A stretch of DNA of 64,000 bases from JAMLHH01 sp037189845 (GTDB lineage Bacteria; Bacteroidota; Bacteroidia; Chitinophagales; JADIYW01), in contig JBBCIS010000004.1 in the NCBI GenBank assembly GCA_037189845.1, positions 1 to 64,000 on the forward strand. Reading direction: 5' to 3'. The first letter of the stretch is position 1; every line of letters begins with the position of its first letter. The position numbers and the translations under genes were made by a program. The notes under the pieces were generated by a model. That model searched no databases, was not told where the DNA came from, and saw only the letters and a program-made list of their open reading frames with translations. Shown here one piece after another: positions 9,322-19,110 of the stretch.

Positions 9322-11862
9322 TTACAGGGTTATATGAAGTGAAACATTTCCGGTAAATCCATTTTCATAGTGAATCTCCGGCCAGAAGAACCTTTGCTTA
9401 CCGTATTCTAACATAGCACTTATTTTTATATTTTTAATCACATTTATTAGTACTGACGTTCTGAAAGAGTATAAAAATTCATCTCCGATACTATAACCCA
9501 CATTAGAGGTCAGCATAAGCTCCTGATTCCTGATATTGGTAGAAATATCAGTGGAGCAGTATATGTCGTTAAAACGATGCTGATCGATATCGCTTTTATT
9601 ATACAACAGACTCTGTGTGTACCTGATTTTATCAAAAGAAATCTGACCGCTCATATTCAGCAGGTACGAATAATTTCTCTTGAAAAGCTGATAATCCAGC
9701 ATCACAGGTCCGGTGTATTCCCTGCTATAGTCATATATCCAGGACTGTTGTACTGCGGAGTTGGCACGTATATCCAGCACGTTGTTTTTTAATTGTATCT
9801 TTTTTGTTATCGAAGCAGATAATGAATAGTTCAAAGTCCGGTCATTCATGTTTTCCCTCCCGTGTATGGAGTAACCTATAGAGCCATTGATCAGTAAACC
9901 GGTATTGGCAGACAGGTTGAACACCAGTGAAGCAAGGATATTATTGCCTGTAAAAGAAACTGTATCCCTCTGAAAGCTTTCATAATGATGCTGTAAGCTG
10001 TATGAAGGTACCTTTTTCCCGAGGTTCCCGGTGAGTATATGATCAGACCTGAAGACTCTGAAATCTTTATAAAGAAACAATGCCGGCAGAAAGATATCTG
10101 ATCCTTTATACAGGACTATCTGATTCAGCAAAACACGTTTCAGCCGAAAATGATTATTCAGGCTAAAGCTGGAGTTTTTGATGATGTCGTGGTGCCTACT
10201 GCTTATCCGGTAATCATAAGTGACACCTATCGAGCAAAAATTATCAGTGCTGTTAAACTTTGCTTTGGCTCCCAGCAGATGCAGATTTTTCCGGCTCCCG
10301 TCAATTGTATCTTCCGCATTAATCACAGAATAATTCATTATCAGTGATTTTTTGTCAATATCTCCGACTCCCACTCCTATTTCTCCCTGATATGCCCCTC
10401 TGTTTTTAAATACTTCTCTATAAAATTTATTGATGCCTGAATTCAACACTTTTGAACTTCCGAAATATGAAGAAAGAATCCACGGAGATTTGTTATAAAC
10501 AACAGAATACCCTAACAATGGTGTACTGATGCTATAATTTGTATTTTCCTGATCCGGATAAAAAAATCCCAGCTTTATTTCCTTAAAGTCAGCAAAATCA
10601 AAGCCATGGCTGGCTTGGGTAAATTTCCTGATAAAAGATACATCATCAGTGTTCCGCAGCATTTTTTTCAAATCATCTTTATCCCTTAATGACTGATATT
10701 TTTTTACAGTACCGTCTTTTATAAAAGTATATTTCTCCTTGTATTTAGTCATTTCATCAGCCGCGCTCTGATATCTCTGATGTGTCTTTTTAAAATCAGC
10801 AAGCTGCTGTTTGTTGTTATATTTTTTCAGAAAGCTGATCAAATTTTCCTCTTTAAGAAGCTTTTGGATTTTATCGATTTCACTTATATACTTATCTCCG
10901 TATTTTTCAATCAATGCACTGGTATCTATCTGATAGATTTTATGGTCAATGTCCGTAATACTCACGTATTTATTGAAATTTTCTACCGCTTCATGACTCA
11001 GATCCTCTTTGTACTTTTCATAGGTATCAAAATATTTAGCATATTCCGTTTTTTTAAGCTCATCGATTGTATTACTGTAGGTCTGATAGCTTTCCATAAC
11101 GCTTTTCACCTCATATTGATCCCAATCAGTTATTTTATCAAGACCGACGATACTATCATACCTGCCTCTTAATTCATTGATATTACTACTGTCAACATAG
11201 CTGAGTGCCTGCTGCTTCATTTTTTCTACGTACTTTAAATAGTCAAACTCTACAGCTGCTTTATCCAACATAAAGCTATGATCATCAAACTGGTATAGCG
11301 TGCCTGCAGACAACCTGAACGGCAATCCCATAAGATCAACTTTTGTGCTGATCCCTCCCCGTATATAATTATTATAAAACAAACGCTGGCTGGAACTAAA
11401 CTGATCGAAGTTCCCTTCTGTGTAAATATCCGTTGATTGAAAATTCAGCTGCTTTTTATTGATTTCTGCATCTCTGTCAACAATGATATTGTCATTCATT
11501 GAAAATGAAAGCTGATAAGATGGATACAGCAGCACCTGTATGCTGATGTTATACCGGTCCTGCGGTAGTGTATCCTGTAATCTGAAAATATTGCTGCTCA
11601 GCATTAGAAACCCGGATAAGTTTAACCTGTTGGGTCCTGCATTTAGTGATATTACATTACTGCCCGTATTTACAATCTGCCCGCGCTTTGAAGCATATAC
11701 CTGGCATTTAATGATTACATCTACTCTTTCTATATTATTTATCTGCACTTGAAATAAATCATTATATGTAGAAATATTATTTCTATCTGCCAGTTCAATA
11801 TTATTTGCGAAAGACACCTTCCAGCATAGTAAAAGAAATATGGAAATATAAAACCTTATCAC
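9322..11862 (-). CDS. Probable outer-membrane protein with coiled-coil insert and C-terminal beta-barrel
   Basis: About 846 residues from the GTG at 11862; the frame also has a TTG six bases upstream and no early ATG, so the start is non-ATG either way. A signal peptide (Leu-Leu-Leu-Cys-Trp core, cut near Phe-Ala) is followed by a beta-sandwich region (about 25-140). Residues about 210-410 are charged, Lys/Glu/Tyr-rich and predicted helical, like a coiled coil. From about 420 to the end the protein alternates polar and aromatic residues in strands and finishes with a short strand ending in Leu, as in outer-membrane barrels. It could anchor or export the shell-like proteins encoded just downstream. 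No named family recognised. Confidence 0.65.
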   Translation of the reverse strand: MIRFYISIFLLLCWKVSFANNIELADRNNISTYNDLFQVQINNIERVDVIIKCQVYASKRGQIVNTGSNVISLNAGPNRLNLSGFLMLSSNIFRLQDTLPQDRYNISIQVLLYPSYQLSFSMNDNIIVDRDAEINKKQLNFQSTDIYTEGNFDQFSSSQRLFYNNYIRGGISTKVDLMGLPFRLSAGTLYQFDDHSFMLDKAAVEFDYLKYVEKMKQQALSYVDSSNINELRGRYDSIVGLDKITDWDQYEVKSVMESYQTYSNTIDELKKTEYAKYFDTYEKYKEDLSHEAVENFNKYVSITDIDHKIYQIDTSALIEKYGDKYISEIDKIQKLLKEENLISFLKKYNNKQQLADFKKTHQRYQSAADEMTKYKEKYTFIKDGTVKKYQSLRDKDDLKKMLRNTDDVSFIRKFTQASHGFDFADFKEIKLGFFYPDQENTNYSISTPLLGYSVVYNKSPWILSSYFGSSKVLNSGINKFYREVFKNRGAYQGEIGVGVGDIDKKSLIMNYSVINAEDTIDGSRKNLHLLGAKAKFNSTDNFCSIGVTYDYRISSRHHDIIKNSSFSLNNHFRLKRVLLNQIVLYKGSDIFLPALFLYKDFRVFRSDHILTGNLGKKVPSYSLQHHYESFQRDTVSFTGNNILASLVFNLSANTGLLINGSIGYSIHGRENMNDRTLNYSLSASITKKIQLKNNVLDIRANSAVQQSWIYDYSREYTGPVMLDYQLFKRNYSYLLNMSGQISFDKIRYTQSLLYNKSDIDQHRFNDIYCSTDISTNIRNQELMLTSNVGYSIGDEFLYSFRTSVLINVIKNIKISAMLEYGKQRFFWPEIHYENGFTGNVSLHITL

Positions 11863-11964
11863 GGGCAACTCTAACTATTCTTGATTTCTTTTAACACAAA
11901 CCAGCTTATAATCCATCCTGAATCTCTCTAAATATTGTAATTGGCATTAATAATTTTGCAGGAA

Positions 11965-14946
11965 TTATTCACGTTTTTTACAGACTAATTTATAATCCAT
12001 TATAAATGTTTTTGCGTTGCCATTAGCAGCCTCAATTTTGTAACATGAAGGAAGATATGTAACTTTAAAACCACCTCTCTGAATTATTGCCGTCTGACGG
12101 CCCCAGCCACCATCATCAGATATCATCTCAAGTCCATTACCGGAGAACAGTAGTTCATTATTAATCTTTATCAATACCTGGAGAGTATTTAATGTATTCG
12201 TCTTGGGATAATTAATCAGAACATACCAGTACATTTCACATGAAGGATTTCTAAGATTTTCAATAATATCAAATCTATCTTCCTGCTTCCCGGTATAACC
12301 AACGATATTCATATCAAATTGCTTATCAACATAATAATCAGATATAATACTAAAATTCCTTCCTGATTCACTGACAGCATCTATTTTGTATTTAAAGCTA
12401 TTCAGATTAATCAGATAGCCAGCTTTCACCGCTGCCGGTGGAAGAGTAAATTTTACAAAGTATATGCTATCTCTCAGTTGAATATTTGATGAAGACACCT
12501 CCTCATAAGATAAAGGCGTGTTTGTCCCGTCTTTACTGTAATAAATTTTGAAAGTCGGTGCTGCTGTATTATATCGGTAATCAATATACTTAAATGGAAT
12601 GGTTATAGTACCGGTATTCTTATCAAAAGAATTAGTAGAGTCTGTATTAATGGCATATAAATATAAAAAGTCTGCATCTAAAGTATCACACGTAGCACAT
12701 ATATTGTCCATTTCAATTTCAGAGAAATCAAACTGACTACCGGCACTTAATATATTATTTTTTAAACGATATGGCACATGACCTATCACTTTTTTGGGTT
12801 TACCGGGTATCCGGAGAAATTCAGAAGCATAATCCGGTAATAATACACTTATTTGATTTGCAGAAGCTGTTTGAAAATTTAACTCTCCTAATAATCCTGA
12901 GGTTGTCTGAAATTTATTGTAAGTTAATTTGTCACCCGGAAATTTAAACCATAACGGCGTTTTGCCTTTCGAAAAGAGCGAATCTCCTTTATAAATAATT
13001 TTCTGACTTATCGTTCCTGATATATCCGGACACTGTAAAGTGTCACCTATATACTCACATAAAGAACTTTTTACATTACTATGCTTATAAAAATAACTGG
13101 TTAGTCCTATTTCCTTATATGTACCTGAATGACCGGTAGTTGTAATTAATTTAACAGGATCACTTTTGGTTAATATTGAATTAGTAACAATGCACTGATA
13201 ATGACAATCATCAGGAATTTGCGGCAATGTGATCGCACTTCCCGTTTCGGATAAAATTACCGTATTGCTTCCACACTTTTTTTGCCACGTATACGAATTC
13301 TCACTTTGGGAATATACAAATCCGGCATCTACTGAAAGCTCATTAGTTACCGGATCAAATTCTAATGGTATCACCTGACTTCTGTACGCATAATTATCAA
13401 TTGTGTTATAAGAACTTGTTGCCAGATTTGTAAAATTGAAATAATTACGCGTTACATTTAAATACATATTGGATGTATCTCTACCGGTCTGAGCCTTATA
13501 GTCTGGTATATTTCCGGTTAAGTAGTTATTATCTACTAATAAAACTTTTACTTTCAAAGCCCCTAACAGATCAGGCAATGGTCCTTTAAAACGGTTAAAA
13601 GCTAGATAAAGCTGTTCTAAAGTAGCTGATTCAAACTCCGGGATTACACCATGTAATTGATTACCTTGCAGATATATTGTTTTAATCTTAGGAAGATGGT
13701 TAATAAAATCAGCATTCAAAGTACCGCTAAAACTATTGGCGGCCCACTGTAAGATTTCCAGTGAAGGCAAATTAAGGCTTGGCAGATCTCCGGATAAGCA
13801 ATTATCTTGAAGATATAATCTTTTCAGCTTGGGCATCTGATTAAAGTTAGGTATATTACCAGTAATATGATTAGCTGATGTGTTTATTTCTTCCATCAAA
13901 GGAAGATGAAAATCAGGCAGCTTGCCTGTAATGCTATTTCTTGATAATTGAAGTTTTTTAAGAGTTGAATGAGCATAGTTCGGGATCGTATCTGAAAGGC
14001 TATTATCTGTCAATACTATACTTTCGATTTTAAGATTATTAGAAAAAGTCGGAATTACACCGGAAACTTTTGTAGTACAAACCTCAATGATCCGTAAGCT
14101 GTCCAACAAATTAAAAGCAGGTAAAGAACCTGTCACATCGGGATTGTTGACAATAGTCAATGTTCTTAAATAAGGTAAATTAAAATTGGGAATCTCTCCC
14201 TGAAAATTATTAACATTCAGATTGATCATTTCCAGCCTATTACAATTTTCTAAACCCTGAATATTGCCCGTCAATGAATTGTTATTGACTATCAGCCTTT
14301 TCAGATTAGGCAATGAATAATCAGGCAAAGCACCTGACAGTTGGTTATTATTTAAATATAATTCTTTAAGATTGGGCATATCAAAATCATACAATACTCC
14401 CTGTAATTTATTTTTCTCTACATTGAAATACTCTATATCAGGTAAAGCATAATTTTTCAAGGTGCCGGTTAACCCACTGTTAGAGATCTTAAAATATTTC
14501 AATGTTGCAGGCAATGTATTCGGTAACTCTGCTGTAAAACAATTATTGGATAAGTCTACATATTTCAGATTAGGAAAATTACTAAAATCAGGTAACCCAT
14601 CGCTGATACAATTTGCTACGTTCACAGAATTGTGATATAGAGCCAGAGTATCCAGCTCAGGTAATTCAAAGTTTGCTGGAAAGCTGCCATTCATTTTACT
14701 GTTATATATAGAAAGTTTAGTAACCCTTCCTGCACTGTTCAACTTAACACCGAACCAAAGTTCCATCGGATTAGTGCCTATATTCCAGTTTAAAGTTGTC
14801 CATTCATCTAAATTCAGACTGTGATACAAATTCACTAGCTGGCACGAATCCTGTTGCCGGGGAGTGAGAGTTCCACTACATGTACCGTAACCTGGTCTGA
14901 CAGATATCAAAAGAAAACAAAATAAAAACAGTAACAGACCTTTCAT
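11965..14946 (-). CDS. Secreted leucine-rich-repeat protein
   Basis: 993 residues. A signal peptide ends near Gly-Tyr-Gly-Thr-Cys (about residue 22). The first 60 residues (paired Cys, Trp-Thr-Thr-Leu-Asn-Trp) resemble the N-terminal cap of plant-type LRR proteins. Residues about 75-480 contain roughly 18-20 repeats of 21-23 residues with the pattern Leu-x-x-Leu-x-Leu-x-x-Asn-x-Leu-x-Gly-x-Ile/Leu-Pro. A beta-sandwich region follows (about 520-610, with a CxxxC-like pair resembling an Ig-like fold), then an unrecognised C-terminal part. No type IX sorting domain is evident. It lies 102 bp upstream of the barrel gene and probably opens the operon. LRR proteins of this type usually bind protein or glycan partners; the ligand is unknown. 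Confidence 0.8.
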   Translation of the reverse strand: MKGLLLFLFCFLLISVRPGYGTCSGTLTPRQQDSCQLVNLYHSLNLDEWTTLNWNIGTNPMELWFGVKLNSAGRVTKLSIYNSKMNGSFPANFELPELDTLALYHNSVNVANCISDGLPDFSNFPNLKYVDLSNNCFTAELPNTLPATLKYFKISNSGLTGTLKNYALPDIEYFNVEKNKLQGVLYDFDMPNLKELYLNNNQLSGALPDYSLPNLKRLIVNNNSLTGNIQGLENCNRLEMINLNVNNFQGEIPNFNLPYLRTLTIVNNPDVTGSLPAFNLLDSLRIIEVCTTKVSGVIPTFSNNLKIESIVLTDNSLSDTIPNYAHSTLKKLQLSRNSITGKLPDFHLPLMEEINTSANHITGNIPNFNQMPKLKRLYLQDNCLSGDLPSLNLPSLEILQWAANSFSGTLNADFINHLPKIKTIYLQGNQLHGVIPEFESATLEQLYLAFNRFKGPLPDLLGALKVKVLLVDNNYLTGNIPDYKAQTGRDTSNMYLNVTRNYFNFTNLATSSYNTIDNYAYRSQVIPLEFDPVTNELSVDAGFVYSQSENSYTWQKKCGSNTVILSETGSAITLPQIPDDCHYQCIVTNSILTKSDPVKLITTTGHSGTYKEIGLTSYFYKHSNVKSSLCEYIGDTLQCPDISGTISQKIIYKGDSLFSKGKTPLWFKFPGDKLTYNKFQTTSGLLGELNFQTASANQISVLLPDYASEFLRIPGKPKKVIGHVPYRLKNNILSAGSQFDFSEIEMDNICATCDTLDADFLYLYAINTDSTNSFDKNTGTITIPFKYIDYRYNTAAPTFKIYYSKDGTNTPLSYEEVSSSNIQLRDSIYFVKFTLPPAAVKAGYLINLNSFKYKIDAVSESGRNFSIISDYYVDKQFDMNIVGYTGKQEDRFDIIENLRNPSCEMYWYVLINYPKTNTLNTLQVLIKINNELLFSGNGLEMISDDGGWGRQTAIIQRGGFKVTYLPSCYKIEAANGNAKTFIMDYKLVCKKRE

Positions 14947-15134
14947 ATTAAATGTTTTACAACTTGTTACAAGGTACTGAAAAGGAACCGTTATCCGAAA
15001 TCCGGAATGAATAAAATTTAGAAAATATACATTTTAATATCATTCATTTTTCAAGACTTTAATCTAAGGACTTCATAAGAAAATCCGCGAAGAGGAATAT
15101 CTATAAAATCAACACTCAGGAATTTGATGCTTAT
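14947..15134. other. Intergenic region between the LRR gene and the helicase gene
   Basis: 188 bp, AT-rich. Just upstream of the LRR start there is a small dyad CTTGT-T-ACAAG (about 14961-14971) that could overlap the promoter of the LRR/RHS-like operon, next to a poor match to the -7 box (TACCTTGT on the minus strand). No terminator for the helicase gene was found. No gene seen. Confidence 0.4.
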
Positions 15135-17474
15135 CTAATCAACACTTCCGGATTGCCGGGATTTATACCATCTCAGCTCATCATAAGAATATTCATCTCC
15201 TACTATTTCTTTGATTTCAGAGAGGGAAAGATTTTGTAATGTAGAAGTAAATAATCTGTTCAGCTCATAGATCTTGTCACCGGACATGACATCTGAAAGT
15301 GTCAAGAACCCTTCTTTCAATAGTTTGTGTATGTGACTATTGATCGTTGATATGGCAAAGCCTCTGATTTCAGCCACTTTCTCAAAATCTTTATATTCTC
15401 TCCATGCTTCCAGTGTCAGGATATGTGTGGGTGTTTTAGGTTCTTTTGGCGTTTTGTTGCTTTTAAAATTTCTAACGGATGTAAATTCCCGATCATCTAC
15501 TTCCTGAGCGGATTCGATTTCCGCAGACAAGTCTTCTGTATCTCCCATCAGCTGATCACTTTCTGCCTGTAATTTCTGCTGAAGCTGGACTATTTTATCT
15601 ATTCTGTACTGAGATGTAAACGGGGTAAACAGGGTGGTCTTATCGATCGCTTTTTTTTCCTTCAGCACTTTGAGCAGCTGCTGATTTTTCTTTAATTCCA
15701 AAATAATTTTCAGATGCTCTTCTTCCAGCTCTTCTATTTCCGCCTGATAAGCTTTCATCTTTTTCATCCTGCCTACTTTAAGCATGACCATCAGGATGCT
15801 GTTGTATTGTTCATCCAATACCGGAAAGAAATATTCATAGGCTTTCCGGAATCTCTCTTCAATATAATCCATGTCCAGCTCTGCAGACAAAAATGCACGG
15901 TTGAGCTGGTATACAAACTTCTCTGCCAGCTGGTTCAGCTGATCAAATGACAACGCCATCTCATCTGCCCATTTCATGAACTGAGATTTCTTGCTCCTGC
16001 CGATGTCTGATGAATAGCTACGGATATGCGCCTGCCACAGAAAATGCACATTTGTCCATGTGAATGCTTTCATCAGCGAATGGGCAACATAATCTATAGT
16101 AGATTGATCCAGCAGAGCTGTCAAACCACTTTTGGGTGCCTTATTTTCTGCAAACTGCATGACAGAATGATCATTTCTCAGACCGTTCAGCTGAATAGGT
16201 TTTAACAATACCAGCCCGTTCAGGCTCGTCAGCCTTGACAATGCCACATAAGCCTGTCCGGGTGCAAATACTTTAGAAATGTCCAGAATCGCTTTTTCAA
16301 AGGTCAGTCCCTGGCTTTTATGGACAGTGATCGCCCATGCCAGCTTCAAGGGATAATGTGTAAATGTTCCCAGGATTTCTTCATATATTTCTTTGGTATT
16401 TTCGTTGACTGCATACCTGATATTTTTCCATTCGTACCGATCGACCTCCACTTCCCTGTTTTCTTCCGGGAAGTGGACAAAAATACCACCGTCAGATACT
16501 TTGCTGACAACACCGATTTTACCGTTATAGTATTTCTTTTCGTAAGAGATATCATTTTTGACAAACATGACCTGCGCTCCTTTTTTCAGTACGAGTGTTT
16601 TGTCAAGAGGATATATTTTTTCAGGAAAATCGCCTTCTATGTTTGCTCTGAAATTGTATGCTTTTTCATCTATTTCGTCCAGCGCTTCCTGATTGATTGT
16701 GTCAGCGCTTTCATTGTGGGTAGTCAATGTAATGTATCCTTGGTGCTGCTTAATATCGAAAGCAGGCTGTACATATTGATTAAGTAACTGCAGATCATCC
16801 GGTGTAACATAATTATCCCGTAAATGATTCAGAATTCCGATAAAAACCGGGTCGCTCTGACGATAGATCTTTTCCAGCTCGATATACAGTGGAGGATGCT
16901 CTTTCAACACATGAGCATGAAAGAAAAACATGCCCTGATAAAACCTGCTCAGGATTTCCCATTCTGCATTTTTCACTACAGGTGGCAGCTGCAGTAAATC
17001 GCCGATAAAAAGCAATTGCACATTGCCAAACGGACGGCTGTCTCTCCGGATCGTCCGCAATTGAAAATCTATGACATCCAGAATATCAGCACGAAGCATA
17101 CTTACCTCATCAATAATGAGCAGCTCCATATTTCTGATAATATCCTGCTTTGCGCCACGCATAGAAAAATGTCTTTTGAGCGTGGTTCTGTTCTCGAACC
17201 GTACCATATCGTTTGCAACCGGCATTTCGAACTCATCCGGGATGAATGCTGCAAAAGGCAGCTGAAACAATGAATGTATGGTCACACCACCCGCATTAAG
17301 AGCAGCTATTCCTGTTGGTGCGACGACTACAGTATTTTTATGTGTAGACTGAATGATTCTCTTCAGCAGAGTCGTTTTTCCGGTACCGGCTTTACCTGTC
17401 AGAAATATATTTCTGTGTGTCTGATTGACAAACTTCAATACATAATCTGCAAGATCCTCTACTGATTCTATCAT
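15135..17474 (-). CDS. Pif1/RecD2-like superfamily 1 helicase with C-terminal helix-turn-helix
   Basis: 779 residues from the ATG at 17474; the longer frame to 17513 would need TTG. It is a 5'-3' type DNA helicase by family. Walker A is GKAGTGKTT (Lys33), followed by the Pif1 motif VVVAPTGIAALNAGG, Walker B as Leu-Ile-Ile-Asp-Glu-Val-Ser-Met, and the late motif AITVHKSQGLTFEKAILD with YVALSRLTSLNGLVLL. Residues about 560-660 are helical and charged. The end (Thr-Leu-Glu-Ala-Trp-Arg-Glu-Tyr onward, Ile-Ser-Thr-Ile-Asn-Ser-His-Ile-His-Lys-Leu) is a winged helix of the HTH_40 type also found after RecQ helicases. Likely role: resolving structured DNA or replication-transcription conflicts. Monocistronic, divergent from terC. 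Confidence 0.9.
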   Translation of the reverse strand: MIESVEDLADYVLKFVNQTHRNIFLTGKAGTGKTTLLKRIIQSTHKNTVVVAPTGIAALNAGGVTIHSLFQLPFAAFIPDEFEMPVANDMVRFENRTTLKRHFSMRGAKQDIIRNMELLIIDEVSMLRADILDVIDFQLRTIRRDSRPFGNVQLLFIGDLLQLPPVVKNAEWEILSRFYQGMFFFHAHVLKEHPPLYIELEKIYRQSDPVFIGILNHLRDNYVTPDDLQLLNQYVQPAFDIKQHQGYITLTTHNESADTINQEALDEIDEKAYNFRANIEGDFPEKIYPLDKTLVLKKGAQVMFVKNDISYEKKYYNGKIGVVSKVSDGGIFVHFPEENREVEVDRYEWKNIRYAVNENTKEIYEEILGTFTHYPLKLAWAITVHKSQGLTFEKAILDISKVFAPGQAYVALSRLTSLNGLVLLKPIQLNGLRNDHSVMQFAENKAPKSGLTALLDQSTIDYVAHSLMKAFTWTNVHFLWQAHIRSYSSDIGRSKKSQFMKWADEMALSFDQLNQLAEKFVYQLNRAFLSAELDMDYIEERFRKAYEYFFPVLDEQYNSILMVMLKVGRMKKMKAYQAEIEELEEEHLKIILELKKNQQLLKVLKEKKAIDKTTLFTPFTSQYRIDKIVQLQQKLQAESDQLMGDTEDLSAEIESAQEVDDREFTSVRNFKSNKTPKEPKTPTHILTLEAWREYKDFEKVAEIRGFAISTINSHIHKLLKEGFLTLSDVMSGDKIYELNRLFTSTLQNLSLSEIKEIVGDEYSYDELRWYKSRQSGSVD

Positions 17475-17513
17475 TACTGTGGTGTTGTTACAGATGGGAA
17501 GATACAAAATCAA

Positions 17514-17941
17514 GGGTTACATATAAAATCTCTGAAACCCCTTCTTCTATATTCAGTAATTTTGATCAGTAATACAAAATCTCTTTCAATGTTTTTATCC
17601 ACTTTACTTGAAAATTTAATCATCGGATATATCACAATCTATTATTGCTTTTTTCTTATTGAGAGTATTCAGGATAGAAAATCAAAATCTTCTACACAAT
17701 AGCACTTATAGAAATTCAGCAAATCTGTTTTAAAATTGTTAAATGCTGTCATTAGAATACTGTTACTGAATATTTAAAGCAAAATTTCAAGGCTTTTTCT
17801 AATCTTTGGAACTTTATTTTTAATACTGATGTTTGTATCGCATTACCCTGGTGGTGAAAAGAATTTAAGTCAATCAATAAATACTAAATTGCAGACGCAA
17901 ACGATTCAATCAATAATAATTTCAGCTTTATAAATTACGAG
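17514..17941. other. Intergenic region between the helicase and terC genes
   Basis: 428 bp at low GC (467 bp counting from the chosen helicase start), between divergent genes, so promoters for both must lie here, but no clean TAnnTTTG box was found. A possible tiny plus-strand ORF at 17589-17702 (37 codons) would encode a hydrophobic peptide with a basic Arg/Lys tail; it has no further support. I looked for a structured leader of the kind that controls some TerC/Alx genes (Mn2+ riboswitch) and saw no convincing one. Confidence 0.45.
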
Positions 17942-18958
17942 ATGGAGGATCATCTATTTAATCACCCCGGTATCATTGCCGGATTTGCGGCAGTCATCAT
18001 AGTGATGCTCATGCTCGACTTAGGAGTATTCAACAAAAAAAGTCATGAAGTTAGTAACAAAGAGGCACTTGGATGGTCGCTGGTATGGATTTCTCTGGCA
18101 ATGATATTCAGCGGTGTTATCTATTTCATGCTGGACAGGCCTTATGGCACTACTGATAATTTTGCCAGATTTCAGGCAGCTTACTGGATAGAAAAAGCGC
18201 TCTCAGTAGATAATCTCTTTGTATTCATTCTGGTGTTCAAATTCTTCCAGATACCTAAGCAGTTCCAGCACAAAGTACTCTTTTGGGGAGTCATCGGAGC
18301 ATTGGTTTTCAGGGCTATATTTATTTTTGCCGGTGTAGAGCTCATCAAGCTTACCTACGTTACAGTTCCTTTTTTAGGACTGGATGCACACGGAGATCCG
18401 CGACAAGTCAATGTCATCCTCACCATCTTTGGCCTGTTTCTGATCCTTGCCGGTATTAAATCATGGGGCGGTGATGATGAAGAAGAGGAAAAAGACTTAT
18501 CTGAGAATGTTGCAGTAAAATTAGTTCACAAATTTTTCAAGGTCAGTGAGAAGTTTGACGGGGATAAATTCTTTACTGTGCAGAATGGTATAAAAATGGC
18601 CACACCCCTGTTCGTAGCAGTTGCCGTGATCGAGCTAACTGATTTAGTGTTTGCAGTGGACAGTATTCCTGCAATATTTGCAATTGCTCCTGACGATCCT
18701 TTTATCCTTTACACTTCTAATATCTTCGCCATTTTAGGTCTGAGATCATTGTATTTCCTACTGGCAAATTCCATGGATTTGTTTTCCAAACTACACTATG
18801 GTCTGGCGGTCATCCTGACATTTATTGGTATCAAAATGCTGATTATGCCATTTTATCATTTCGAATCTACCCATTCACTCATGATCATCGGAACTATTCT
18901 GGTCTTATCTGTAGGAGCATCTTTAGTAGCCAACAGAAAGGAGAAGATAGAATCTTAA
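17942..18958 (+). CDS. TerC/Alx family integral membrane protein
   Basis: 338 residues, about eight membrane segments. The family signatures are clear: an early Met-Leu-Asp-Leu-Gly-Val-Phe at 24-30, Glu-Lys-Ala-Leu-Ser-Val-Asp-Asn-Leu-Phe-Val-Phe at 84-95, and Glu-Leu-Thr-Asp-Leu-Val-Phe-Ala-Val-Asp-Ser-Ile-Pro at 231-243, with the paired acidic residues thought to bind metal. A cytoplasmic acidic loop (178-185) and a Lys-rich stretch separate the two halves. TerC/Alx proteins are linked to Mn2+ efflux and metal loading of exported proteins, and to tellurite resistance where other ter genes are present; none are here. Starts at ATG 17942, ends just before a strong terminator. Confidence 0.92.
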   Translation: MEDHLFNHPGIIAGFAAVIIVMLMLDLGVFNKKSHEVSNKEALGWSLVWISLAMIFSGVIYFMLDRPYGTTDNFARFQAAYWIEKALSVDNLFVFILVFKFFQIPKQFQHKVLFWGVIGALVFRAIFIFAGVELIKLTYVTVPFLGLDAHGDPRQVNVILTIFGLFLILAGIKSWGGDDEEEEKDLSENVAVKLVHKFFKVSEKFDGDKFFTVQNGIKMATPLFVAVAVIELTDLVFAVDSIPAIFAIAPDDPFILYTSNIFAILGLRSLYFLLANSMDLFSKLHYGLAVILTFIGIKMLIMPFYHFESTHSLMIIGTILVLSVGASLVANRKEKIES

Positions 18959-18983
18959 AATTCAGCTCATTAATAATATGCAG

Positions 18984-19020
18984 CAGCCTTTGGTCAAAAG
19001 CCAAAGGCTGTTTTGTTTTA
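18984..19020 (+). terminator. Rho-independent terminator of terC
   Basis: A perfect 10-bp stem CAGCCTTTGG / CCAAAGGCTG with a 7-nt loop is followed by TTTTGTTTT. It lies 25 bp after the terC stop. In the other direction the T-run is weaker, but it may also help end purK transcription from the right. Confidence 0.9.
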
Positions 19021-19110
19021 GATAAACAAAGCAGTTCAAACAATGAATATTATTTTCTCAAACAGAAGGAAAATAATATTTATTAAGTGCTAATATTGAT
19101 AAAAATTCAG

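Noticed and set aside
15135..17474. Part of the RHS-like operon
   Set aside because: The helicase is transcribed in the same direction but is separated by 188 bp and by function, so it is treated as its own unit.
17514..17941. Manganese riboswitch upstream of terC
   Set aside because: No pairing pattern or conserved sequence of the yybP-ykoY class was found.
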